Shown piece by piece: positions 8,780 through 17,643 of a stretch of 64,000 bases of DNA. The stretch lies in assembly GCA_018241445.1 (NCBI GenBank), contig JAFEDT010000009.1, positions 62,001 through 126,000 on the forward strand, written 5' to 3'. This DNA is from Pseudomonadota bacterium. Its GTDB lineage: Bacteria; Pseudomonadota; Gammaproteobacteria; Steroidobacterales; Steroidobacteraceae. Below the pieces are notes generated by a model. The model saw nothing but the letters and a program-made list of their open reading frames with translations. It was not told the DNA's origin and made no database searches. The position numbers and the translations under genes are program-made. The stretch's first letter is position 1. Each line of letters opens with the position of its first letter.

Positions 8780-9646
8780 CTATTCGATGTTCTGCACCTG
8801 CTCGCGCATCTGTTCGATGACCACCTTCATGTCGACCGCGCTGCGGGTCATCTCCAGGTCCTGCGACTTGGACGACAGGGTGTTGGCTTCGCGGTTCAGT
8901 TCCTGCATCAGGAAGTCCAGGCGCCGACCGGCTGGCTCGCCTGCGCCCATCACGCGTCGGATTTCGGCGATGTGACCGCCGAGCCGCTCGAGCTCCTCGT
9001 CCACATCCAGCCGCTGCAGCAGCAGCGCCAGTTCCTGCTCCAGCCGCTCCTGGTCGACATTGGCGGCGAGCTCGGCAACCCGCTCCTGCAGGCGGGTGCG
9101 CACGCGCGACTGCACCTGTGGCAGGCGGCCGCGCACGGCCGCGACCAGTTCCTCCAGCGCCGTGCAGCGCTGCTCCAGCAGCTCACGCAGCCGCGCACCC
9201 TCGCGCGCGCGCATCGCCGCGAGGTCGGTGAGCGTCGCGTCGAACACCGCGCTCGCCTGCGCCAGCAGCTGCTCGCCGCTGACACTCTCCTCGCGCAGCA
9301 CCCCCGGCCAGCGCAGCGCGTCCAGTGCGTTGACGGTGGCGGGCGTGGCCAGCGCCCGCGACACCTCGTGGCTGGCGGCCAGCAGGCGGCGCAGCGCCTC
9401 GTGATCGACCTCCAGCGCGGCGGCGCTGCCCTGGGGGCGGCGGAAGGTGAAGGTGCAGTCGACCTTGCCGCGGCGCAGCTGGCGGGCCATGCGGGCCCGC
9501 AGCTCGGGCTCGCCGGCGCGCAGCTCATCGGGCAGTCGCAGGCCCGCTTCCAGGAAACGATGATTGACGCTGCGCAGCTCGCACACCAGCGTGCCCCAGG
9601 GGCCACTGGCTTCGCGGCGCGCAAAGCCGGTCATGCTGGCAATCAT
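8780..9646 (-). CDS. yicC: YicC-family endoribonuclease
   Basis: A 288-residue cytoplasmic protein of the YicC/YloC family, whose members are endoribonucleases that act on small or structured RNAs. The N-terminus MIASMTGFARR is the family signature and fixes the start; the frame is open 29 codons further but without that signature. The C-terminal DUF1732 region contains GRRLDFLMQELNREANTL, the most conserved block. Acidic and coiled-coil-like segments fill the middle. In many genomes yicC sits beside gmk; here it is divergent from the PP2C-rph-rdgB-gmk run, about 100 bases away. Confidence 0.95.
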   Translation of the reverse strand: MIASMTGFARREASGPWGTLVCELRSVNHRFLEAGLRLPDELRAGEPELRARMARQLRRGKVDCTFTFRRPQGSAAALEVDHEALRRLLAASHEVSRALATPATVNALDALRWPGVLREESVSGEQLLAQASAVFDATLTDLAAMRAREGARLRELLEQRCTALEELVAAVRGRLPQVQSRVRTRLQERVAELAANVDQERLEQELALLLQRLDVDEELERLGGHIAEIRRVMGAGEPAGRRLDFLMQELNREANTLSSKSQDLEMTRSAVDMKVVIEQMREQVQNIE

Positions 9647-9743
9647 GGGGATTAAGGGTGATTGAACCGAATGTGGCGAGAGTTGCCGCGGGGCTACGCG
9701 CGCCGGCCGTCCAGGTGATATAAAGCGCCGCAAAGTCTAACAG

Positions 9744-10505
9744 ATGGATCGACGCTTGCGCTTCGAATACGCCGACATCAGCCTGCTGGGCGGGCGCGAG
9801 GAGAACCAGGACCGGGTCGCGGTCGCCGCCGCCGCCGGCGACCAGTCGGCGCTGCTGGTGGTGGTAGACGGCATGGGAGGTCACGCCGACGGTGCGCGCG
9901 CCGCGCAACTGGCGCTGACCACCATCGTCGACGCCTTTACGCACAACACCCAGCCGCTGCTCGATCCGGTGGGTTTTCTGCACCTGACCCTCGGGCGCGC
10001 GCACGAGGAAGTGGTGCGGCTCGGCATGCCATTGCCGCTGGAGCAGCGGCCGCGCGCCACCTGCGCGGTGTGCCTGGTGCAGCAGCAGGCGAGCTGGTGG
10101 GCGCACGTCGGCGACAGCCGCCTGTATCACGTGCGCCAGGGGGCGCTGCTGGGCCGCAGCCGCGACCACAGCCACGTGGAGCTGCTGCTGCGCGAGGGCC
10201 TGATCAACGCCGAGCAGGCGCAGAACCATCCGATGCGCAACTACGTCGAGTGCTGCCTGGGCGGCGATCCGATACTGCCCGACATGTCGATCACCACCCG
10301 CCGGCCGCTGTCGGCGCAGGACGTGCTGCTGGTGTGCAGCGACGGGCTGTGGGGCACGCTCAAGGACGAGGAAATCGCCACCGGTATCGGCGCCGCCGGA
10401 TCGCTGCGCGAGAAGCTGCAGGCGCTGGGCGAGCGCGCCGTACGCCGCGCCGGCAAGGGCAGCGACAACACCTCGGCCGCCGCGCTGCGCTGGTTGGGGG
10501 ACTAG
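9744..10505 (+). CDS. PP2C-family serine/threonine protein phosphatase
   Basis: A cytoplasmic metal-dependent protein phosphatase of 253 residues that reverses Ser/Thr kinase phosphorylation. The PP2C motifs occur in order: REENQDR near residue 18, VVDGMGGH near 40, RATCAVCLV, WAHVGDSRLY, VCSDGLWG and KGSDNTS near the C-terminus, so all metal-binding aspartates are present. There is no regulatory or membrane domain. No Hanks-type kinase lies in the window, although in related genomes a kinase often sits next to this gene. Two hairpin repeats fill the 130-base gap before rph. Confidence 0.92.
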   Translation: MDRRLRFEYADISLLGGREENQDRVAVAAAAGDQSALLVVVDGMGGHADGARAAQLALTTIVDAFTHNTQPLLDPVGFLHLTLGRAHEEVVRLGMPLPLEQRPRATCAVCLVQQQASWWAHVGDSRLYHVRQGALLGRSRDHSHVELLLREGLINAEQAQNHPMRNYVECCLGGDPILPDMSITTRRPLSAQDVLLVCSDGLWGTLKDEEIATGIGAAGSLREKLQALGERAVRRAGKGSDNTSAAALRWLGD

Positions 10506-10507
10506 TC

Positions 10508-10541
10508 CATTGGCCAAATCGCCTGCGGCGAGTTTGGCGGA
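10508..10541. repeat. Intergenic hairpin, GCCTGCGGC-type (copy B)
   Basis: CCAAATCGCC pairs with GGCGAGTTTGG with one bulged base, and the top of the hairpin is GCCTGCGGC. The left arm is preceded by CATTGGCC. Copy D at 61638-61672 has the same ATTGGCCAAA start and the same GCCTGCGGC top. It is placed directly after the PP2C stop and next to copy C. Confidence 0.65.
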
Positions 10542-10557
10542 CATAGGCTTCGTTTCC

Positions 10558-10585
10558 GCCGGCCAAAGGCGTGGCTTTGGCCGGC
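10558..10585. repeat. Perfect 11-bp hairpin, loop GCGTGG (copy C)
   Basis: GCCGGCCAAAG (10558-10568) pairs perfectly with CTTTGGCCGGC (10575-10585) around GCGTGG, the same loop as copy A at 1364-1397. There is no T-run. It lies 16 bases right of copy B, giving a tandem pair in the PP2C-rph gap. Confidence 0.75.
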
Positions 10586-10635
10586 TGCGGCGGGAGAACC
10601 TCGTTGGATTCGCAACTGTCAGGAGACCCTAGTCA

Positions 10636-11354
<719 letters not shown>

Positions 11355-11358
<4 letters not shown>

Positions 11359-11966
11359 TCCGCGCGGTCCTTGCCAGCAGCAACGCAGGCAAGCTGCGTG
11401 AACTCGGCGCGCTGCTGGCCCCGTGCGCCATCGAACTGGCGACGCAGCAGCAGCTCGGCATTGCGCCGGCCGAGGAGACCGGCGACACCTTCCTCGCCAA
11501 CGCCCTGCTCAAGGCGCGCCACGCCGCCGCCGCCGCGCGGCGGCCCGCGCTGGCGGACGACTCTGGCCTGGCGGTGGACGCGCTCGACGGGCGGCCGGGC
11601 GTGCGGTCAGCCCGCTACGCAGGCGCAGGCGCCACCGACCAGCAGAACCTGGACAAGCTGCTTGAGGAGCTGGCTGGCGTCGCCACTGCGCGGCGCACAG
11701 CGCGCTATCACTGCGTGATCGTGTGGGTTCGCGATGCGGCCGACCCGCAGCCCCTCATCGCCCACGGAACCTGGGAAGGCCGTATCGCCCCGGCACCCGC
11801 GGGCAGCGGCGGCTTCGGTTATGACCCGGTGTTCATTCCGGCCGGCATGACGTGCACAGCGGCGCAGCTTGATCCGCAGGAGAAAAACCGCGTCAGCCAC
11901 CGCGCCCAGGCCCTGCGGGCGCTGCTCGCGATGCTGCGGGCTGCCGGCTATATTGCCGCCCCATGA
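11355..11966 (+). CDS. rdgB: XTP/dITP pyrophosphatase (HAM1 family)
   Basis: A house-cleaning enzyme that hydrolyses dITP and XTP to monophosphates and so keeps deaminated purines out of nucleic acids. It has 203 residues. The nucleotide-binding SSNAGKLRE is at residues 8-16, DDSGL and GFGYDPVF are in place, and [10 protein letters not shown] is near the end. The start is the GTG inside the rph stop (GTGA overlap); its stop overlaps the gmk ATG (ATGA). rph, rdgB and gmk thus form a chain of coupled genes. Confidence 0.95.
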
Positions 11967-12574
11967 AAGGCGGCAGGCTGTTCGTGATCGCCGCGCCGTC
12001 GGGCGCGGGCAAGACCTCGCTGGTCGAGGCGCTGCTGGCGCGCGAACCCGGCCTGCGCCTGTCGATCTCCCATACAACGCGCGCGCGCCGGCCGACCGAA
12101 CAGGACGGCCGCGAGTACCACTTCGTATCGGAGGCGCAGTTCCAGGAACTGGTGGCGCAGGACGACTTCCTGGAGCACGCGCGGGTGTTCGGCAATCTCT
12201 ACGGCACCTCGCGCAGTTTCGTGGCGCGCGAACTGGCCGCCGGCCACGGCGTGGTGCTGGAGATCGACTGGCAGGGGGCGCAGCAGGTGCGGCGCGCCAT
12301 GCCGGATTGCGTCAGCATCTTCATCCTGCCGCCCTCGCGGCGCGCGCTGGCCGAACGCCTGGCCGCCCGCGGCACCGACAGTCCGGAAGTCATCGCGCGC
12401 CGCCTGCAGCAGGCCGCCGCCGACATGACGCACGCGCGCGAGTTCGACTACGTGGTGGTCAACGATGACTTCCGCCAGGCGGTCGCGGAACTGGCGAGCA
12501 TCGTCGCGGGTCACGGCGAGGCGCTGCTCGCCTCGCGCGCCGCCCTCGAGCCGCTGCTGCGGGAATTGCTTTAG
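11963..12574 (+). CDS. gmk: Guanylate kinase
   Basis: Phosphorylates GMP to GDP with ATP in the cytoplasm, feeding GTP and ppGpp pools. It has 203 residues, of normal length. The P-loop SGAGKTS is at 13-19; SISHTTRARRPTEQDGREYHF is the GMP-binding block near residues 34-54. It overlaps rdgB by four bases. In most gammaproteobacteria rpoZ and spoT follow directly; here two exported-protein genes with their own promoter intervene before rpoZ. Confidence 0.97.
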   Translation: MKGGRLFVIAAPSGAGKTSLVEALLAREPGLRLSISHTTRARRPTEQDGREYHFVSEAQFQELVAQDDFLEHARVFGNLYGTSRSFVARELAAGHGVVLEIDWQGAQQVRRAMPDCVSIFILPPSRRALAERLAARGTDSPEVIARRLQQAAADMTHAREFDYVVVNDDFRQAVAELASIVAGHGEALLASRAALEPLLRELL

Positions 12575-12612
12575 CCCACGGTGGGTGGCACGACTGGGGC
12601 GGCCGCAGCGCA

Positions 12613-12660
12613 CTCAACATCTACCGGGACTGTTGAGAGGCGCTTTTCGCTCGGTATACT
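12613..12660 (+). promoter_or_regulatory. Sigma70 promoter with overlapping inverted repeat, for the protease gene
   Basis: TTGAGA (12633-12638) and TATACT (12655-12660) are 16 bases apart, a strong match. CTCAACA (12613-12619) and TGTTGAG (12631-12637) form a 7-bp inverted repeat that covers the -35 box, as an operator would. It could also act as the end of the gmk transcript. The ATG of the protease is 53 bases downstream of the -10 box. Confidence 0.6.
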
Positions 12661-12712
12661 TCCTGCGTTTCTGTCAGCGCGGACAGGGTCTCCAAGGACG
12701 TGCGGGAGAGGG

Positions 12713-13930
12713 ATGAACAAACGTCCTGTCTTTCCGGTCATGGCATTACTTGCCTTAACAGCGTCCGCACGCCTGGCGGCCGAAGACGCCGTGCTGCCGA
12801 AGGATCTGGTACTGCCCGCCAATGTTTCGGCCGCCATATATCTGCCGAAACACCTGCGTGAGTTTCGCAGCGCCTACCGTTCCGCCGGCGGGTTTCAAAC
12901 CACTGATTCCGTGCAACTCGGCAGCACTTTCGAGGATTCGACGCTGGCCGCGGCCCAGCATTTCTTCAGATCGGGTTTCATGTATGAAGTAACCGGCGGT
13001 ACACCGCCTTATGGCCTGTTGATCGCTGTGCATCCGACTGTGAAGGCCGAAGACAAGCAATTGGTGGCAACTGCTCGTTATCAGGTCTATGACGCAGCCG
13101 GCAATTCGGTCCTGAAAGGCGATTCGGTGGTGCGTTGGGCTCCGGGATTTGGCACGCATACTGCCGACGTTCTCGGCAACCTCTTGGAGCAGGTGATCAC
13201 CCGGGTCTTGACTGATGTGGTTGTCCTGTTGCGCCCGACCGCCGAGAAGTATCCGACTCGACAGGCCACTCAACCGGGCGCGGCCTTGCTGGTCGACAAG
13301 GATCACCCGGTAACGAGCGGCACAGGCTTTTTCCTCAACAGTTCGGGACAGGTACTCACCGCGGCGCATGTGGCACACGAATGTGCCGTGCTCGAGGTGC
13401 GCCATGCAGGCAATTCCGTCCCCGCCGCGGTAACCACCAGCACCGCGCTGCTGGATCTCGCCGTGCTGGACACCAAGGTGAATGACGCGCGCACCCTGCC
13501 GCTACGCCAGGGTGGTCACGCAGTTCTCGGTGAAAGCGTGGTCAATATTGGGTTCCCGCTGCAATCACTGATGACCGACGCACCCACCGTCACGCGCGGC
13601 ACACTCAGCTCCCGCGCCGGCCTGAATGGCTCTTTGGGTCAATTCCAGTTCTCGGCGCCCATTCAACCAGGTGCCAGCGGCGGCCCGGTCATAGGCGCCC
13701 GGGGGGATGTTGTCGGCGTGGCAGTAGGCACCCTGAACGCGGCGGAACTGCTCAAAATGGGGATATTGCCCCAGAACGTCAATTTCGCTTTGGAAGCGGA
13801 CTACGTCGAGAAGTACCTGCGAAGCAAGTCCATCGTGTTTGCAGAAGGGCCAGCCGATGGGCACTCCCAGGGCGATGCTCCGCTGGACGACACCTTGCCC
13901 GCGGTGGTGGGCATAAAATGCTACCAATAG
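12713..13930 (+). CDS. Exported trypsin-like serine protease
   Basis: A 405-residue protein with a signal peptide ending near ARLAA (residues 18-23). Residues 25-185 are an unrecognised N-terminal region. A trypsin-fold protease domain follows, with the triad H219 (in LTAAHVAHEC), D248 (in LLDLAVLD) and S322 (in QPGASGGPV). No PDZ domain is visible, unlike DegP/DegS. It probably acts in the periplasm. The next gene begins 11 bases past the stop, so the two form a unit. The pair sits between gmk and rpoZ, has its own promoter, and shows less extreme codon bias than its neighbours, which suggests insertion into an otherwise conserved locus. Confidence 0.85.
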   Translation: MNKRPVFPVMALLALTASARLAAEDAVLPKDLVLPANVSAAIYLPKHLREFRSAYRSAGGFQTTDSVQLGSTFEDSTLAAAQHFFRSGFMYEVTGGTPPYGLLIAVHPTVKAEDKQLVATARYQVYDAAGNSVLKGDSVVRWAPGFGTHTADVLGNLLEQVITRVLTDVVVLLRPTAEKYPTRQATQPGAALLVDKDHPVTSGTGFFLNSSGQVLTAAHVAHECAVLEVRHAGNSVPAAVTTSTALLDLAVLDTKVNDARTLPLRQGGHAVLGESVVNIGFPLQSLMTDAPTVTRGTLSSRAGLNGSLGQFQFSAPIQPGASGGPVIGARGDVVGVAVGTLNAAELLKMGILPQNVNFALEADYVEKYLRSKSIVFAEGPADGHSQGDAPLDDTLPAVVGIKCYQ

Positions 13931-13941
13931 GCCGATCCATC

Positions 13942-14574
13942 ATGACACGAGCGCGCCTCGCAGTCCCCGCCCGCAACACGCTGGCGGTGGTCAGCGTGTT
14001 TTCCTGTGCGGCGATTGCCGCAGTCACGGCAGCAGGCGCCGATCCAACGCCTGCAGGCCAATCCGAGGCTCAGGTCGATGTCGTTTTACCGGTCGTCTAC
14101 TTCCAGGCGGACGCGGCCGGGAATGATCTTTTCGACGCCTTGCACTCAAGTCCTTTGCTGGCGCACCTTTCCAAGGAAGCCGTGGGATCACCGGTGCAGT
14201 TGCGCATTTTTCACTCTGTACATCCGGCGCACGTGGATGCCAAGAACTTCTTCAGCGGCCTTTTATCCATTGGTACCCTCGGCTTGTCGCCAGTGGTGAT
14301 GAGCGGCGAACACACCATGCACTACCAGCTCTACGTGAACGGCCAGAGAATATCGCGGCATGAATACAGCGCGAATCTGTCGCGCCGGGAATATCTGAAC
14401 TCCAAACAAGCCGATGCCACGCACGGCCTGGGGCCGGACGGACAGGTGTGGGCGAAGTCCACTGTCGATCTGTTCTTGCGGGATCTTGCGCACGACGGCT
14501 CCGTGCGCGCCCTGAATGATGAATATCGCCTGTATTTCGGCGGGGCCGGGGCCGCGGCAACCGGAGCGCATTAG
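13942..14574 (+). CDS. Exported hypothetical protein, partner of the protease
   Basis: A 210-residue protein with an N-terminal signal peptide (MTRARLAVPARN then a hydrophobic stretch ending near AAGADP). An ATG at 13918 inside the protease gene would add eight residues; the 13942 start gives the cleaner signal peptide. The mature part has strand-like segments such as MHYQLYVNGQRISRHEYSA and no cysteines. I do not recognise a family. The tight spacing to the protease gene suggests a related role, for example substrate, inhibitor or co-factor; this is inference. Confidence 0.75.
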   Translation: MTRARLAVPARNTLAVVSVFSCAAIAAVTAAGADPTPAGQSEAQVDVVLPVVYFQADAAGNDLFDALHSSPLLAHLSKEAVGSPVQLRIFHSVHPAHVDAKNFFSGLLSIGTLGLSPVVMSGEHTMHYQLYVNGQRISRHEYSANLSRREYLNSKQADATHGLGPDGQVWAKSTVDLFLRDLAHDGSVRALNDEYRLYFGGAGAAATGAH

Positions 14575-14602
14575 GCCGGACTGCACCCTTGGTGGGTGCG
14601 AC

Positions 14603-14631
14603 TGGCCAGGTGGGCGGCCCTTTATTATACT
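14603..14631 (+). promoter_or_regulatory. Candidate promoter of rpoZ-spoT
   Basis: TATACT at 14626-14631 is a good -10 box; TGGCCA at 14603-14608, 17 bases upstream, is a weak -35. The GGCGCCC-type hairpin GCGCCCCCTTCGGGCGC (14644-14660) lies in the leader. The promoter would give rpoZ and spoT transcription independent of the inserted protease pair. Confidence 0.4.
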
Positions 14632-14681
14632 GGACGACCCAGTGCGCCCCCTTCGGGCGCTAAGCAAAAGACCTTCCGACC

Positions 14682-14963
14682 ATGGCCCGGATCACCGTAG
14701 AAGACTGCCTGCCCAACGTCGAGAACCTGTTCCAGCTGGTGCTGCTGGCCGCGCAGCGTGCGCGCCGGCTGGCCAACGGCGCCGAGGCCACCTTGCCGCT
14801 GGAAAACGACAAGCCGACTGTGCTGGCGCTGCGCGAGATCGCGGCCGGCAACATCACCCCGGAGATGCTGCGCGAGCCCGAGCCGGTACCCGAGCCGCCA
14901 CCGGCCCCCGAGGCGGACCTGCACGCCAGCTTCCGCGCCCCGCAGTTCGGTCTGGGAGACTAG
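14682..14963 (+). CDS. rpoZ: RNA polymerase omega subunit
   Basis: The small subunit that stabilises beta' in RNA polymerase and, in gammaproteobacteria, contributes to a ppGpp site. It has 93 residues. The N-terminus [17 protein letters not shown] and [13 protein letters not shown] are diagnostic. The C-terminal third is a proline/glutamate-rich tail ([12 protein letters not shown]). It precedes spoT by 33 bases, the classic rpoZ-spoT pairing. Confidence 0.96.
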   Translation: MARITVEDCLPNVENLFQLVLLAAQRARRLANGAEATLPLENDKPTVLALREIAAGNITPEMLREPEPVPEPPPAPEADLHASFRAPQFGLGD

Positions 14964-14996
14964 GCCCGCGTCGCAAGCCCCGGGGCACCGCAGGCC

Positions 14997-17222
14997 GTGG
15001 ACTACGCGTCTTCGCTGTTGGGGCTGCTGCCTGGCGCAAGACGCACCCCCGGGCTGAAGGACCTGCTGGCCCGGGTCGCCGACTACCTGCCCGCCGGGGA
15101 GGTGGAACGGATCCGCGAAGCGGCGGAATTCGGCACCTCGGCCCACCACGGACAGAAGCGCCTCTCGGGCGAACCCTACATCGCCCACCCGGTCGCCGCG
15201 GCGGCCATCCTCGCTGACCTGCGCCTGGACGCCGACACCATCATCGCGGCGATCCTGCACGATGTCATCGAGGACACCCCGACGCCCAAGGGCCAGCTGG
15301 CCGCACGCTTCGGCGCCGACGTCGCCGAGATCGTCGACGGCGTCACCAAGCTGGACCAGATCAAGTTCAAGAACCGCGAGGAAGCCCAGGCGGAGTCCTT
15401 CCGCAAGATGCTGCTGGCGATGGTGCGCGACCTGCGCGTCATCCTGGTCAAGCTGGCCGACCGCACCCACAACATGCGCACCATCGGTGCGATGGCGGTG
15501 ACGCGCCGCCGCGCCATCGCGCGCGAGACCCTGGACATCTACGCGCCGATCGCCGAGCGCCTCGGGCTGTACAGCATCAAGCTGGAGCTGGAGGACCTGG
15601 GATTCAAGGCGCTGTATCCGCACCGCTACCAGGTGCTGGAACACGCGCTGCGCCGCGCGCGCGGCAACCAGAAGGAGTTCCTGAAGAAGATCGAGCAGCA
15701 GTTGAATGCCGCCCTGATGAAGGCGGCGATCCCGGCGCGGGTGCTGACGCGCGAGAAGCACCTGTTCAGCATCTATCGCAAGATGCGCCGCAAGCGCGCG
15801 CTGCTCTCCGAGATCGTCGATGTCTACGGCATCCGCATCGTGGTGGATACCCCTGACACCTGCTACCGCGCGCTCGGCGCGGTGCACTCGGTGTTCAAGC
15901 CGATGCCCGGGCGCTTCAAGGACTATATCGCCATCCCGCGGGTCAACGGCTACCAGTCGCTGCACACGACCCTGTTCGGTCCCAACGGCGTACCGATCGA
16001 GGCGCAGATCCGCACCGCCGACATGGACCGGGTGGCGGAGGCCGGCATCGCGGCCCACTGGAAATACAAGGCGGGCGGGCACGCCGACGTCACCCAGCAG
16101 GAGCGCACGCGTGAGTGGCTGTCGAACCTGGTGTCGCTGCAGGAAGCCGGCTCGTCCGAGGAGTTCCTGGAGAGCGTCAAGGTCGACCTGTTCCCCGACA
16201 AGGTCTACGTGTTCACACCCAAGGGCCAGATCCTGCGCCTGCCGAGCGGTTCGACCGTGGTGGACTTCGCCTACGCGGTGCACACCGACATCGGCAACCG
16301 CTGCGTCGCCGCCAAGGTCGACCGGCGCCTGACACCCCTGCGCACCGTACTGCGCAACGGCCAGACGGTGGAGATCATCACCGCCAAGGGGGCATCCCCC
16401 AACCCGACCTGGGTCAACTTCGTCGCCACCGCCAAGGCGCGCAGCGCCATCCGTCACTACCTCAAGGGACTGCGGCGCAGCGAGGCGATCGCGCTGGGTT
16501 CGCGGCTGCTGACCCAGGCGCTGGCCGAATCCAGCCTGATGCTGGAGGACGTCCCGCCCGCCACCGTGCGTGCGGTGCTGGGCGAGCTGGGCCTGGGAGA
16601 CCTCGACGAACTGTACGAGAAGATCGGGCTGGGCGAGCGCCTGGCGCCGCTGGTGGCGCGACGCCTGCAGCCGGGCGCCACGGGACCTGCGAGCGGTGCG
16701 GCGCTGGCGCCGCTGGCGATCGCCGGCACGGAAGGGTTGCTGGTCAGCTACGCGCGCTGCTGCTTCCCCATCCCCTACGATCCGATCTTCGCCTTCCTGT
16801 CGGTGGGGCGCGGCGTGGTGATCCACCGCGACAACTGCGTCAACGTCGAGGACTACCGCAAGCACCCGGAGAACTGGCTGCCGGTCAGCTGGCAGGTGAC
16901 GCCCGAGCGGCTGTTCTCCTCGGAGATCCGGGTGTACGTGCACAACCGCACCGGGGTGCTGGCGGCGGCGGCGGCGGCCATCGCCAGCACCGAAACCAAC
17001 ATCGATCACGTCTCCATCGACGAGCAGGACGGTGACACGGCGGTGCTGACCTTCCAGCTGCGGGTGCACGATCGGCGCCACCTGGCGCGCATCGTGCGCG
17101 TCATCCGCCGCATGCCCGACGTGACGCGGGTCAGCCGCAGTCTCGCCGCCCATCCGCGCGGCGAGCCCTTCGAGGAGGACGGCGCTGCCTATGGTGACAG
17201 CGAGGGTGAAGGCGGCGGATGA
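14997..17222 (+). CDS. spoT: Bifunctional (p)ppGpp synthetase/hydrolase SpoT
   Basis: Makes and degrades the stringent-response alarmones. It has 741 residues from a GTG start. The hydrolase domain is intact, with H64 (YIAHP) and the HD pair H88-D89 in HDVIEDT; RelA-type proteins lose these. The synthetase domain contains RFKDYIAIP followed by GYQSLHTT, and the RxKD form is the bifunctional type rather than the ExDD of RelA. The TGS domain begins at [10 protein letters not shown], and an ACT domain closes the protein. Four bases of ridA leader follow its stop region. No separate relA is in the window. Confidence 0.97.
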   Translation: MDYASSLLGLLPGARRTPGLKDLLARVADYLPAGEVERIREAAEFGTSAHHGQKRLSGEPYIAHPVAAAAILADLRLDADTIIAAILHDVIEDTPTPKGQLAARFGADVAEIVDGVTKLDQIKFKNREEAQAESFRKMLLAMVRDLRVILVKLADRTHNMRTIGAMAVTRRRAIARETLDIYAPIAERLGLYSIKLELEDLGFKALYPHRYQVLEHALRRARGNQKEFLKKIEQQLNAALMKAAIPARVLTREKHLFSIYRKMRRKRALLSEIVDVYGIRIVVDTPDTCYRALGAVHSVFKPMPGRFKDYIAIPRVNGYQSLHTTLFGPNGVPIEAQIRTADMDRVAEAGIAAHWKYKAGGHADVTQQERTREWLSNLVSLQEAGSSEEFLESVKVDLFPDKVYVFTPKGQILRLPSGSTVVDFAYAVHTDIGNRCVAAKVDRRLTPLRTVLRNGQTVEIITAKGASPNPTWVNFVATAKARSAIRHYLKGLRRSEAIALGSRLLTQALAESSLMLEDVPPATVRAVLGELGLGDLDELYEKIGLGERLAPLVARRLQPGATGPASGAALAPLAIAGTEGLLVSYARCCFPIPYDPIFAFLSVGRGVVIHRDNCVNVEDYRKHPENWLPVSWQVTPERLFSSEIRVYVHNRTGVLAAAAAAIASTETNIDHVSIDEQDGDTAVLTFQLRVHDRRHLARIVRVIRRMPDVTRVSRSLAAHPRGEPFEEDGAAYGDSEGEGGG

Positions 17223-17259
17223 TTACGGTTCTTTCCCCAGTTCACGAGGACCGCAGCCG

Positions 17260-17643
17260 ATGAGCCGCCAGATCATCCACACCGACCGCGCACCCAAAGC
17301 CATCGGCACCTACTCCCAGGCGGTGCGCGCCGGCGACACCGTGTATCTCTCCGGGCAGATTCCGCTGGATCCGGCCTCCATGCAGATGGTCGGCGGGGAC
17401 TTCGAGGCACAGACCCGGCGCGTGTTCGAGAATCTCAAGGCCGTGGCCGAGGCCGCCGGCGCCTCGCTCGACCATGCCGTCAAGGTCACCGTGTTCCTCA
17501 CCGACCTCGCCAACTTCGCCAAGGTGAACGAGGTCATGGCGCAGTACTGCCACGAACCCTACCCGGCGCGCGCCGCAGTTGGCGTCGCGCAACTGCCGCG
17601 CGGCGCGGCGGTCGAGATCGAGTGCATCCTGCACCTGGGGTGA
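17260..17643 (+). CDS. ridA: 2-iminobutanoate/2-iminopropanoate deaminase
   Basis: A small trimeric enzyme that hydrolyses reactive enamines/imines produced by PLP enzymes such as threonine dehydratase. It has 127 residues; the frame is open further upstream into spoT, but [16 protein letters not shown] is the family N-terminus. The catalytic arginine is in YPARAAV, and GTYSQAV and LSGQIPLDP are conserved. Its stop overlaps the recG GTG start. Confidence 0.95.
   Translation: MSRQIIHTDRAPKAIGTYSQAVRAGDTVYLSGQIPLDPASMQMVGGDFEAQTRRVFENLKAVAEAAGASLDHAVKVTVFLTDLANFAKVNEVMAQYCHEPYPARAAVGVAQLPRGAAVEIECILHLG

Noticed and set aside
14625..17153. 842-codon open frame on the minus strand opposite spoT
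   Set aside because: It is the antisense shadow of a high-GC gene: composition is rich in Arg, Gln, Gly and His without any domain, while the plus strand encodes a complete SpoT.
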